DNA of 56,696 nucleotides, taken from the NCBI GenBank assembly GCA_937123825.1, contig CAKZKQ010000033.1:1-56696 (forward strand). The letters run 5' to 3'. The position numbers and the translations under genes are program-made. This document shows positions 37,407 to 45,603 of this stretch, one piece after another; position 1 is the first letter of the stretch; every line of letters starts with the position of its first letter. Under the pieces are notes generated by a model, which saw nothing but the letters and a program-made list of their open reading frames with translations, searched no databases and was not told the origin of the DNA. The DNA comes from an uncultured Pseudomonadota bacterium (GTDB lineage: Bacteria > Myxococcota_A > Bradymonadia > Bradymonadales > GCA-2716585).

Positions 37407-37712
37407 TCAGTCGCCGGGATCGACCCAGACTTCATTGCCCCGGACTTCGACGGGGTAGGTCTTGACGCTGTACATCTTGCGGTTGAGGCAGGCGCCGGTG
37501 CTGACGTTGAAGGTCCAGTCATGGCGAGGACAGGTGACGACCAGGCCGCGCACGTCGCCGACGCTGAGGCTGGCGCCGGCGTGGGGGCAGGCGTTTCGGA
37601 TGGCGTAGATCTCGTCTCCGATTTTGAACATCGCCACCTTGGTGGTCCCGGCGTAGACCGGCCGCCCCCGATTTTGCTTGAGTTGATCGACGCGACAGAC
37701 CTTAACAAACAC
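37407..37712 (-). CDS. Rieske [2Fe-2S] ferredoxin-like protein
   Basis: A 101-residue soluble Rieske protein. Cluster ligands are C42-P-H44-A-G and C61-P-R-H64-D-W. The domain spans nearly the whole chain, as in NirD-type subunits and dioxygenase ferredoxins. It probably transfers electrons in the cytosol to an oxygenase or reductase encoded elsewhere. I chose GTG at 37712 (MFVKVCRVDQ), which has GAGAGG 6 nt upstream and gives the normal family length; an ATG at 37775 would add 21 residues unlike the family. No partner oxygenase or reductase gene is in the window. Confidence 0.88.
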   Translation of the reverse strand: MFVKVCRVDQLKQNRGRPVYAGTTKVAMFKIGDEIYAIRNACPHAGASLSVGDVRGLVVTCPRHDWTFNVSTGACLNRKMYSVKTYPVEVRGNEVWVDPGD

Positions 37713-37821
37713 CGCAAACCTCTCTTGTATGATGTCAGGCGAGCATGGCTCGCCGGACAAAGATACCACAAACATCTATGGACGCAGGGTCTTTGGAGGG
37801 CCTTTCCAGCGCAGGCCATGT

Positions 37822-38709
37822 TCAACGGGAACGCCTGGGTACGACCGCCCACAAAGCCATCAGAAGGAGAAGGCAAGGATGGGGGCATCGGATTGGGGAT
37901 GCAACACCTTGGATGGAGCACCCGGCCTCTTCCTCTGCGTCGTTCACCAGTGGCCCGTCCATTTCAGGCAAATCCACAGGAGGCGCTTGCTCGCTGGGTT
38001 CATCGGCCGTGCCTTGCAGACAGACACCATCGCTGTCCACCTCATCGCCCGCCTGATTGAGGGCCGTGACCGTGTAGCAGACGGTGTCTCTGGGCTCGGA
38101 GTCAGGGATGATGTGGTTTCGGAAGTAGGCCGGCAAGCCCAGGCTTTGAGGCCAGATCTGATCGTAGTTGAAGGCGCCTTTCACCTTCCAGGCAAAGGCG
38201 TCTCCTTCAAGGTTCACCTTGATCTTCTGCTCCGACTCTCCCCCATCCAGGCAGCCCATCTCATAGACAAACCCGTTGACGTCCCTGTCGTCGTTGAAAT
38301 CCAGGTATTCGATCGACTGCACCACCGGTTTGGTGGGCGGCAAGCTGCCGCGACTCGACGTAGAGAATTGCACCTGTCTAGGCCCAAACGGCCCAAACTC
38401 TGAAGCAAAGCTGATCTCAATGGTGTATTCGCGGTTGGGCTGGAGTCCAGGCATTTCAATCCCGGGAATCCCGGCCCCGCTTGGGTTGTCAAAGGCCAGC
38501 GCTTCGGGGGGCAAAAGCTCGACGCCATCAAGCTTGACCGAGTTGACCGCCGTGGAAACCATCCAAAACCGAGCGTCAGTCGGCACATCGACATCGCCAT
38601 CGGCAGGATAGGTCCACACCAGGGAGGGGTAGTACCCGCAATCTGCGTGCACCGCATTGGCCACCAGCACCACCGCCAACGCCGCCCACAAAGCACTCAA
38701 AAACCGCAT
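37822..38709 (-). CDS. Exported protein with MYXO-CTERM-like sorting tail
   Basis: A 295-residue protein with a signal peptide (cleavage near V-H-A-D). The first part of the mature region reads like a bacterial Ig-like domain (Y-P-A-D-G-D-V-D-V-P-T-D-A-R-F-W, about 34-50, then L-x-P-N-R-E-Y-T-I). A second region carries paired cysteines. The C-terminus has A-G-C-S-I, a short spacer, a hydrophobic stretch (P-C-L-L-L-L-M-A-L-W-A) and R-R-S-R, which matches the MYXO-CTERM pattern for surface anchoring and processing in Myxococcota. The ATG at 38709 is preferred over the GTG three bases earlier because GAGAGG lies 5 nt upstream. Molecular role unknown. Confidence 0.72.
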   Translation of the reverse strand: MRFLSALWAALAVVLVANAVHADCGYYPSLVWTYPADGDVDVPTDARFWMVSTAVNSVKLDGVELLPPEALAFDNPSGAGIPGIEMPGLQPNREYTIEISFASEFGPFGPRQVQFSTSSRGSLPPTKPVVQSIEYLDFNDDRDVNGFVYEMGCLDGGESEQKIKVNLEGDAFAWKVKGAFNYDQIWPQSLGLPAYFRNHIIPDSEPRDTVCYTVTALNQAGDEVDSDGVCLQGTADEPSEQAPPVDLPEMDGPLVNDAEEEAGCSIQGVASPIRCPHPCLLLLMALWAVVPRRSR

Positions 38710-39134
38710 CACAACCTCTCACTATAAGACACCAAAAAACAACACTACCAATATCAGTAGATACACAATCACAGAAGTTCAAGGTGAGTCTCACACTTTG
38801 CAACCAAGCACGATGCTTTTGCTCTTGGTTCAACTGACCCAACAGGTTGTTGCTGGGGAAGGCTGACGCTCTTTGAATCGGGCTGGTTAAAAAGAGGTGC
38901 CGCGTGCATCTTACTTGATGGGCCTGGCATGCGCCTTTGCATGACGGCACAAACGCGTTTTGACGGCCAGGGTCGATGGGTGCTGGCTGTATTGATAAGG
39001 ACGGGATGATGTCCGGGTTTTGGACCGGGCAACGAGCATCCGTTCATCGTGCCACATTGCACAAGAGAGACTTGGTTTGGGTCGCCCCCAAACGGGTCGA
39101 GCTTTTGTGCTTTGATACAAGAGGGTTTTGATTC
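38710..39134. other. Divergent intergenic region
   Basis: About 425 bp between the MYXO-CTERM-like gene and the HugZ-like gene. The first 60 bp are AT-rich and probably hold the promoter of the minus-strand gene. No clear gene, RNA or repeat was recognised; a 126-codon open frame here has no protein-like composition. Confidence 0.45.
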
Positions 39135-39908
39135 ATGAGGTTGAGCCACGCGCAGAGCGCACGAACGATTCTAAAACGCCGAGGCAACGGGGCGCTGTCG
39201 ACGCTGGCCACCGATCCGGCAGGCCATCCTTACGGCTCGCTGGTCAGCTACGCCGTCACCGAAGGCGGCGATCCGATCTTCTTGCTCAGCGATCTGGCCG
39301 AGCACGTCCAGAACCTCAACGCCGACGGGCGCGCCTCGCTTTTGGCCACCGACAGCCTGCAGAGCGAAGACCCTCTGGCCGATGGGCGCGTCAGCGTCAT
39401 GGGCGACATGGCCCGCCTGGAGGGCGACGACCGTGAAAAGGCCCGTGAGACCTTCCTGGAGGCCCACCCTGAGGCCTCGATCTACGCCAACTTCAAGGAC
39501 TTCAACTTTTACCAGTTGAAGGTCTCGCACGTGCGCTACATCGGCGGCTTTGGACGGATGTCGTGGGTGTCCATTGAGGACTGGCGCAAGGCGCAGCCCG
39601 ATCCGCTCTGGAAGTCCTCGGCGGGGATCATCGAGCACATGAACGATGACCATGACGACGCCCTGCTCCTCTACGCCAAACACCAGGGAGAGACCCCCGA
39701 GGCGACCTCGGCCAGGATGGTGGCAGTGGACCAGCATGGCTTTGACATGACGGTCGAGATCGAAGGCAAAGGGCGCCCTGGACGCGTGCGGGTGCTCTTT
39801 GGAGAGCCCAAAGGTGGATCGGGCGCGGTGCGGCGAGCGCTGGTGGCGCTGGTCAAGGAGGCCCGCGAGGCGCTGGGCGAGCCGCCGCCAGAGCCCCACT
39901 CGCACTGA
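39135..39908 (+). CDS. HugZ-like heme oxygenase / pyridoxamine-phosphate-oxidase-fold protein with DUF2470
   Basis: A 257-residue cytosolic protein. Residues 1-150 are an FMN-binding split barrel of the pyridoxamine 5'-phosphate oxidase type (G-A-L-S-T-L-A-T-D-P-A-G-H-P-Y-G-S-L-V). Residues about 155-240 match the DUF2470 module, with I-I-E-H-M-N-D-D-H-D-D-A-L. This two-domain arrangement is typical of HugZ-family proteins, some of which degrade heme; other members have unknown substrates. The H-M-N-D-D-H motif is often annotated with heme binding in this family. No heme-uptake genes are nearby, so the role in heme use is inferred. Confidence 0.85.
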   Translation: MRLSHAQSARTILKRRGNGALSTLATDPAGHPYGSLVSYAVTEGGDPIFLLSDLAEHVQNLNADGRASLLATDSLQSEDPLADGRVSVMGDMARLEGDDREKARETFLEAHPEASIYANFKDFNFYQLKVSHVRYIGGFGRMSWVSIEDWRKAQPDPLWKSSAGIIEHMNDDHDDALLLYAKHQGETPEATSARMVAVDQHGFDMTVEIEGKGRPGRVRVLFGEPKGGSGAVRRALVALVKEAREALGEPPPEPHSH

Positions 39909-40009
39909 TACGAAAGTGCAGACGTCCGGCTCACTTTGGTATGAGCTTCATACGTTGCCGGTGGCGAGCGCTGATCCCCTGCCCTCTTTGGAATGGGTCG
40001 GCAAGAAAG

Positions 40010-40045
40010 CAAAAACCCCGCTCGATGAGGGTTCATCGGCGGGGT
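40010..40045 (-). terminator. Intrinsic terminator of the YceI-family gene
   Basis: Minus strand: ACCCCGC (40045-40039) pairs with GCGGGGT (40021-40015), with an inner GATGA/TCATC extension around a short loop. It is followed by TTTTT. It is about 63 bp after the stop at 40109. Confidence 0.75.
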
Positions 40046-40108
40046 GGCGGGCGGCGGCCGTCAAGGCCGCCGGGGGGAGCGCGCGCCCCCTTTGGGAGTC
40101 CGCCTGAA

Positions 40109-40846
40109 TCAGCGGTTGAATTTCAGGTCGATCTTCAGCAGGACGTCGTCCTTGATGAGGTCGTCCTTCTTACCGGGGTAGGCCATCTTGAAGTCCTGAC
40201 GGTTGATCTTGAACTCGGCTTTGCCGGTGACGGCTTTGTCGTCGATCTTGACCGTGGCGGGGAACTTGATGGTCTTGGTGTTGCCGCGCATGGTCAGGTC
40301 ACCAGTGATGGTGTGGGTCCCGGCGGCGTCCTTGCTGGCCTCGATGGCGGTGGACTTGAAGGTCGAGGTGGGGTTGTTGGCGACGTCAAAGAAGTCGGCG
40401 CTCTTGAGGTGATCGTTGAGCTTCTTCTTGAACTCGGCGTTCTCGATCTCGTTGTCGATCTCCCCCATCTGGACGGTGAAGGACAGATCGGCCAGGTTGC
40501 CGTCTTTGATCATGCCCTTGCCGTCAAACGTCTTGAACGTCACCGTGTGATCGCCGGTGACCTTGGAGCCGACCGCTTCGATCTTGCTGTCGGCCACGGC
40601 GAGCTTGAGCTCGGCAGCGCCCTTGGCAGCAGCGCCAGCCTTGTCGTCGGCGGGCTTGGCGTCCTTCTTGTCGGCCATCTTGTCGTCGGCTTTCTTGTCG
40701 GCAGGCTTCTCCGCGGCCTTGTCGTCCTTCTTGGTGTCGACGACTTCAGCCGAGGGCTTGCCGTCGAGCTCGCTTTTGCAAGCGACAAAGGTCAGACCAA
40801 CGGCCAGCAGGGCCACCAACACAGCGTTCTTCTTGAGTCCTTTCAT
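40109..40846 (-). CDS. YceI-family lipoprotein
   Basis: A 245-residue protein with lipoprotein signal MKGLKKNAVLVALLAVGL and lipobox-like F-V-A-C23. A Lys/Asp/Ala-rich unstructured linker follows (about 25-75, repeats of A-D-K-K and A-D-D-K). The rest is a YceI-type lipocalin-like barrel: residues about 80-245 with V-T-G-D-H-T-V-T-F, F-F-D-V-A-N-N-P-T-S-T-F-K-S and L-T-M-R-G-N-T-K-T-I. Family members bind polyisoprenoids in the periplasm. The linker suggests the barrel is tethered to the membrane and spans some distance. GGAGGA lies 6-8 nt before the ATG at 40846. Terminator at 40010-40045. Confidence 0.85.
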   Translation of the reverse strand: MKGLKKNAVLVALLAVGLTFVACKSELDGKPSAEVVDTKKDDKAAEKPADKKADDKMADKKDAKPADDKAGAAAKGAAELKLAVADSKIEAVGSKVTGDHTVTFKTFDGKGMIKDGNLADLSFTVQMGEIDNEIENAEFKKKLNDHLKSADFFDVANNPTSTFKSTAIEASKDAAGTHTITGDLTMRGNTKTIKFPATVKIDDKAVTGKAEFKINRQDFKMAYPGKKDDLIKDDVLLKIDLKFNR

Positions 40847-41354
40847 CGTTCTTCCTCCGAACGTGCTGCTCGCCACGTTTGGTTCGTGGTCCACTCTGCA
40901 CCAACTGCAGGGTGCCAGCGTCTGGCGAGGCTTAAAAAGCGAGCGCGGCGTCCAACTCAAGACGAACACCGCCCCAATCCCACGGTGGGGCAGGGTTCCG
41001 GTGGTGTTTGCATCATCTATTGAAGACAGCGCACCAGCAGAGCCCAGTTGAAGATCGGATCGTGTACGTGACTTTGGCCACAAAGTTCAAGGCCAAATCG
41101 TCCCGGAAGGGTAAAAAAATGCTGTTTGGACAACAATTTTCCCCTTCAACCCCCTTTTGAGGGGTGCGATCACAGAGAAAGAGATGGCCGGAGGCGCTCA
41201 GAGGTGCAAAGTCGTTGAATCGTGTGGTATCCAAAGTCGGTCTGGAGTACATCAAATCCAGACAGGGGGCTTCAAGCACACGCTTGTTTCTTTCATAAGA
41301 CGGTGCCGTAGCATCGCCGACGCAAACAGTAAGATTGACGACAACACACTGATC
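40847..41354. other. Divergent intergenic region between the YceI gene and sucA
   Basis: About 510 bp. It should carry the promoters of both genes. No strong -35/-10 pair or ribosome-binding site was seen just upstream of the sucA start. A T/C-rich stretch is at 41130-41160. No RNA gene was recognised. Confidence 0.45.
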
Positions 41355-44246
41355 ATGAAGCACACTGACCAAGGCATCTCAGGCATCAACGCCGCCATGA
41401 CCGCGGCGATGGCCGAACGCTTTCTCCAAGATCCCCGTTCCGTCCAGCAACACTGGCGCGAGGCATTTGAGGCCATGAGCCATCAGGACCTCGAAGCGCT
41501 GGCAGGACCGGAGGCGGTGGCCATCTGGAAGGTGCGTCACGGCAACGGGCAGACCAACGGACACACCAACGGGCACGCTGCCAACGGCGCTGCATCGGGC
41601 GTGGACCCCGCAGTCGCTGCGGCGGGATGGCAGGTGGCCGATCAGATCCGTCTGGAGTGGGCCGTGCAACAGCTTGTGGCCGCCTACCGGGCGCAGGGTC
41701 ACAAGTACGCCAACATCAACCCGTTGGCGCCCACCGCAGGCGGCCTGCACATCAACCCGGCGGCCTTTGGCATCACCCAGGACGATCTGGACAAGCCGGC
41801 CCCGACCGATGTCCCGCTGCCCCAGGGCGCCACGGTGCGCGATCTGCTTGGCGCGCTGGAGGCCACCTGGTGCGGCTCCATCGGCGCCGAGGTCATGCAC
41901 CTTGAGGACACCACCGCGCGCGACTGGCTGCTGGCCCGCATGGAAGGCACCTACAACCGCGCCGCGATGACCCCCGAGCGCCAGCGCTGGCTCATGGATC
42001 ACATCAATGACGCCACGCTCATGGAGGACTTCCTCGACAAGAAGTTCGTCGGGGCCAAGCGTTTCTCGGTGGAGGGCGGCGAGTCTTTGTTGCCGCTGCT
42101 GCACGCGTTTATTGAGTCGGCTGGAGAACACGGCGTTGAGGACATTGTCCTGGGCATGGCCCACCGCGGCCGCCTCAACGTCATGGTCAACATCCTGGGC
42201 AAGAGCCCCGGCGCCCTCTTCCACGGGTTCCGCGACGGCGACGCCGAAGCCAACCTCGGCGGCGGCGACGTGAAGTACCACAACGGCCTGTCGCGCGACA
42301 TCGCGACCCCCAGCGGCCAGGAGATTCACGTCTCGCTCTGCTTCAACCCCAGTCACCTGGAGTTCGTCAACCCGGTCGTGCTTGGCCGCGCGCGCGCAAA
42401 GCAAGAGTGCCGTGGCGACGCCGACGGCGCCAAGGTCGTGCCGTTGCTCATCCACGGCGACGCCGCAGTGGTCGGCCAGGGCATCGTGGCCGAGTCGCTC
42501 AACCTGGCTCGCCTTGAGGGCTACAGCACCGGCGGCACGATCCACATCGTGGTCAACAACCAGGTCGGCTTCACCACCGAACCCCACGAGGACCGCTCCA
42601 CCCGCTACGCCACCGACATCGCCCGCTGGATCGGCGCCCCCGTGCTCCACGTCAACGGTGACGACCCCGAAGCGGCCGTGCACGCCGCCCAGGTGGCCTG
42701 CGAGTACCGTCAGCGCTTTGGCGGCGACGTCTTCATCGATCTGGTCTGCTACCGCCGCTACGGCCACAACGAAGGCGACGAGCCGCGCTACACCCAGCCG
42801 ACCATGTACCAGCGCATCGACAGCCACCCGACGCTGCGCACCATCTACGCCCAGCGCCTGATCCAGGCCGGCATCATCACCGCCGACCAGGACAGCGCCA
42901 TGGTCGCCGCCTGGAACGAGCAGTACGCCGCGGCTTTCAAAGCCTCGCTGGCCGAAGAACCCGAGCCCCCCACATCCAGCATGCAAGGGGCCTGGAGCGC
43001 CTACAAAGGCGGCGCCGACGCCGACGTTGAAGAGCCCGACACCGGCGTGGACAAGGAGACGCTCAGCGAGCTGATCCGCACCATGACCACGCCGCCCGAG
43101 GGCTTCGCCGTCCACGATCGCCTCCAGCGCAAGTTCTTCAACCCGCGCAGCAACATGGCCGAAGGCAAAGTCCCCCTCGACTGGGGCACCGCCGAGGCCC
43201 TGGCCTACGCCACCCTGCTCCAGTCCGGCGCCAGCGTGCGCATCAGCGGTCAGGATGCTCGCCGTGGCACCTTCGCCCACCGCTACGCCATCCTGCGCGA
43301 CACCGTCAACGGCCAGCGCTGGAATACCCTGGAGCCCTTCTGCCAGGACGGCGCCGCCTTCACCGTTTGGAACAGCCCTCTGTCCGAAGCCGCCGTCATG
43401 GGCTTTGACTGGGGCTACAGCCTGGACCGCCCCGAGTCGCTGACCATCTGGGAAGCCCAGTTTGGCGACTTCGCCAATGGCGCCCAGGTCATCATCGACC
43501 AGTTCCTGGCCAGCAGCGAAGACAAATGGAACCGCCTCTCTGGCCTGGTCCTGCTCCTGCCCCACGGCTTCGCCGGTCAAGGCCCCGAGCACTCCAGTGC
43601 TCGCCTGGAGCGCTTCCTGTGCATGTGCGCCGAAGACAACATGCAGGTGTGCAACCCCACCACACCCGCCCAGATCTTCCACCTGCTGCGGCGTCAGATT
43701 GTCCGCCCGCTGCGCAAGCCGCTGGTGATCATGTCGCCCAAAAGCCTCCTTCGCATGCGCAGCGCCACCAGCAGCCTTGAAGAGCTGGCCGAAGGCCGCT
43801 TCCAGCGGATCCTGCCCGACAACTCCGAGACTGCTCCCGCCGACGTCAAGCGCGTGCTGATGTGCTCTGGCCGGATCTACTACGATCTGGAGCGTCAGCG
43901 CACCAAACTTGAGGCCAACGACACGGCCATCATCCGCTTTGAGCAGCTCTACCCCCTGTCCGACCAGGACATCCTCACCGCGCTGGAGCCCTACCTCCAC
44001 GCCGAGCTGGTCTGGATTCAGGACGAACCCTGGAACATGGGGCCCTGGATGCGCATCCAGGCCACGCTGCGCAGCGCCCTGGGCGAGCGCAACCCCGGCG
44101 TGAAGGTCATCTCTCGCGCCGAAAGCGCCAGCCCCGCCACGGGCTGGAAGTCGAGCCACAAGTACGAAGCCGCCCGCCTGATGGAGTTCGCCTTTGGCGA
44201 GCGCTCCGACGATAAACACAACGCCGTGTGTCTCAGCGACGTCTGA
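41355..44246 (+). CDS. sucA: 2-oxoglutarate dehydrogenase E1 component
   Basis: A 963-residue thiamine-diphosphate enzyme that decarboxylates 2-oxoglutarate and passes succinyl to E2 in the TCA cycle. The N-terminal E2-binding helix is typical (F-L-Q-D-P-R-S-V-Q-Q-H-W). Core motifs are H-R-G-R-L-N-V-M-V-N-I-L-G-K, H-G-D-A-A-V-V-G-Q-G and N-N-Q-V-G-F-T-T. The H-G-F-A-G-Q-G-P-E-H-S-S-A-R-L-E-R-F-L motif lies in the C-terminal half. An unusual Gly/Asn/His-rich linker (H-G-N-G-Q-T-N-G-H-T-N-G-H) sits near residues 60-75. Start chosen at ATG 41355 because upstream codons lack family similarity. sucB and lpd are not adjacent, unlike many proteobacteria. Confidence 0.95.
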   Translation: MKHTDQGISGINAAMTAAMAERFLQDPRSVQQHWREAFEAMSHQDLEALAGPEAVAIWKVRHGNGQTNGHTNGHAANGAASGVDPAVAAAGWQVADQIRLEWAVQQLVAAYRAQGHKYANINPLAPTAGGLHINPAAFGITQDDLDKPAPTDVPLPQGATVRDLLGALEATWCGSIGAEVMHLEDTTARDWLLARMEGTYNRAAMTPERQRWLMDHINDATLMEDFLDKKFVGAKRFSVEGGESLLPLLHAFIESAGEHGVEDIVLGMAHRGRLNVMVNILGKSPGALFHGFRDGDAEANLGGGDVKYHNGLSRDIATPSGQEIHVSLCFNPSHLEFVNPVVLGRARAKQECRGDADGAKVVPLLIHGDAAVVGQGIVAESLNLARLEGYSTGGTIHIVVNNQVGFTTEPHEDRSTRYATDIARWIGAPVLHVNGDDPEAAVHAAQVACEYRQRFGGDVFIDLVCYRRYGHNEGDEPRYTQPTMYQRIDSHPTLRTIYAQRLIQAGIITADQDSAMVAAWNEQYAAAFKASLAEEPEPPTSSMQGAWSAYKGGADADVEEPDTGVDKETLSELIRTMTTPPEGFAVHDRLQRKFFNPRSNMAEGKVPLDWGTAEALAYATLLQSGASVRISGQDARRGTFAHRYAILRDTVNGQRWNTLEPFCQDGAAFTVWNSPLSEAAVMGFDWGYSLDRPESLTIWEAQFGDFANGAQVIIDQFLASSEDKWNRLSGLVLLLPHGFAGQGPEHSSARLERFLCMCAEDNMQVCNPTTPAQIFHLLRRQIVRPLRKPLVIMSPKSLLRMRSATSSLEELAEGRFQRILPDNSETAPADVKRVLMCSGRIYYDLERQRTKLEANDTAIIRFEQLYPLSDQDILTALEPYLHAELVWIQDEPWNMGPWMRIQATLRSALGERNPGVKVISRAESASPATGWKSSHKYEAARLMEFAFGERSDDKHNAVCLSDV

Positions 44247-44255
44247 GGCAGGAGC

Positions 44256-44274
44256 GCAGGCCATGGCGGCCTGC
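44256..44274. repeat. Perfect 7-bp inverted repeat after sucA
   Basis: GCAGGCC-ATGGC-GGCCTGC, starting 10 bp after the sucA stop. It lacks a T-run, so it is more likely a 3' mRNA hairpin than an intrinsic terminator. Confidence 0.45.
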
Positions 44275-44346
44275 CTCACGCCCCGGAATCGCCGCTGAGC
44301 TTGACGAGGCCTGTCCAAACGCAGGCCCCCCAGCCCCCCAAAGGCT

Positions 44347-45414
44347 ATGTTTCTTCTGGTCATCATTGTTCTGGTTTCGCTCGCCGTCTCCTTCTTGTGC
44401 TCCGTGCTCGAAGCGACGCTCCTGTCGACCACCGTCGGGGAGTTGACCAGCCGCGCCAACAGCGGCGACAAAGGCGCAGCGATCCTGCTCGATCTGAAGA
44501 AAAACCAGATCGACAACTCCATCAGCGCCATCCTCACCCTCAACACCATCGCCCACACCATCGGCGCCGCCCTCTCGGGTGCGCAGGCGGCGGTGGTCTT
44601 TGGCGATGAGTGGGTCGGGGCCTTCTCGGCGGTGCTGACCGTCTTGATCCTCATCGTCACCGAGATCATCCCCAAAACCATCGGCACGGTCTACGCTGGC
44701 CGCCTGGCGGGTCCGGTGGGGCGCTTCCTGAAGTTCCTCATCATGATCCTCAAGCCCATCCTCGTGGTCACCCACTTCCTGACCAAGCTGGTCGCCAAAG
44801 GCGAAAAGCGCGTCATCAGCCGCGGCGAGATCGTCGCCATGGTCGAGATGGCCAACGATGAGGGCACCCTCGAAGGCCAGCAGTCCAAGGTCCTGGTCAA
44901 CGTCCTGAAGTTCTCCGAGATCCAGGTCGACAACATCATGACCCCGCGCACCGTCATCGCCATGCTCCCCGAGGACATGACCCTGGGCGAGATGGTCAAA
45001 GACGACCGACTGTCCAACTTCAGCCGCTTGCCGGTCTACGGACAAAACCGCGACGACATCACCGGCTACCTCCTGGTGCGCGACGCCTTGAGGATGGCCG
45101 CCGGGGGCGCCGACTCCGACACGCTCATCACCGAACTCAAGCGCCCCATGTGGTTCCTGCCCGAGACCGTCTCGGTCGAAGCCGCCATGCGCCAGTTCCT
45201 CGACCGCCGCGAGCACATGGCCATCGTCGTCGATGAGCACGGCGGCGTCAGCGGCCTGGTCACGCTTGAAGACATCGTTGAGACCGTCCTGGGCGCCGAG
45301 ATCATGGACGAGTTTGATGCCGTCACCGACCTGCGCAAGCTCGCCCTTGAGCTGCGCGACAAGCGTCTGAAGCGCTTGGAGGCCGACAACCGCATCTACA
45401 AAAACGAGCCTTGA
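44347..45414 (+). CDS. CNNM-transmembrane / CBS-domain protein (CorB/CorC-like, hemolysin family)
   Basis: A 355-residue inner-membrane protein. The N-terminal CNNM (DUF21) region has four hydrophobic segments (about 1-22, 55-75, 88-108, 115-145) and the E-I-I-P-K-T-I motif. Two CBS domains follow (about 190-250 and 255-320), with M-T-P-R-T-V-I at the first and M-A-I-V-V-D-E-H-G-G-V-S-G at the second. The C-terminal CorC_HlyC transporter-associated domain of many homologues is missing, so the protein is shorter than the usual 420-450. The family role is Mg2+ or other cation efflux or homeostasis. It is 100 bp downstream of sucA on the same strand, so co-transcription is possible. Confidence 0.85.
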   Translation: MFLLVIIVLVSLAVSFLCSVLEATLLSTTVGELTSRANSGDKGAAILLDLKKNQIDNSISAILTLNTIAHTIGAALSGAQAAVVFGDEWVGAFSAVLTVLILIVTEIIPKTIGTVYAGRLAGPVGRFLKFLIMILKPILVVTHFLTKLVAKGEKRVISRGEIVAMVEMANDEGTLEGQQSKVLVNVLKFSEIQVDNIMTPRTVIAMLPEDMTLGEMVKDDRLSNFSRLPVYGQNRDDITGYLLVRDALRMAAGGADSDTLITELKRPMWFLPETVSVEAAMRQFLDRREHMAIVVDEHGGVSGLVTLEDIVETVLGAEIMDEFDAVTDLRKLALELRDKRLKRLEADNRIYKNEP

Positions 45415-45478
45415 TCTCACCCCCCTCCCCGCCCCCGGCCCCCAGCGCATAAAACCCACTCCCAAACACATTCAGTGG

Positions 45479-45507
45479 TTCACCTGGGAAGGCTCTGGGC
45501 CTATGAT
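45479..45507 (+). promoter_or_regulatory. Candidate promoter for the acetyltransferase operon
   Basis: TTCACC (45479-45484), 17-nt spacer, TATGAT (45502-45507), about 97 bp upstream of the ATG at 45604. The -10 matches five of six and the -35 four of six sigma-70 consensus positions. Confidence 0.4.
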
Positions 45508-45603
45508 GGCGTTTTGTCCAAGGGGCACACCCCGCACAACGACGCCACAAGGAAGCTTTGAGGCGCGGCAAACCCTGCCGCTTGCCTCCTCCAGGTCCCA
45601 GAC

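Noticed and set aside
38769..39149. Minus-strand 126-codon open frame
   Set aside because: Overlaps the start of the HugZ-like gene and has no protein-like pattern.
41379..44687. Minus-strand open frame of 1102 codons opposite sucA
   Set aside because: The plus strand encodes an intact, conserved SucA; the antisense product has no recognisable motif.
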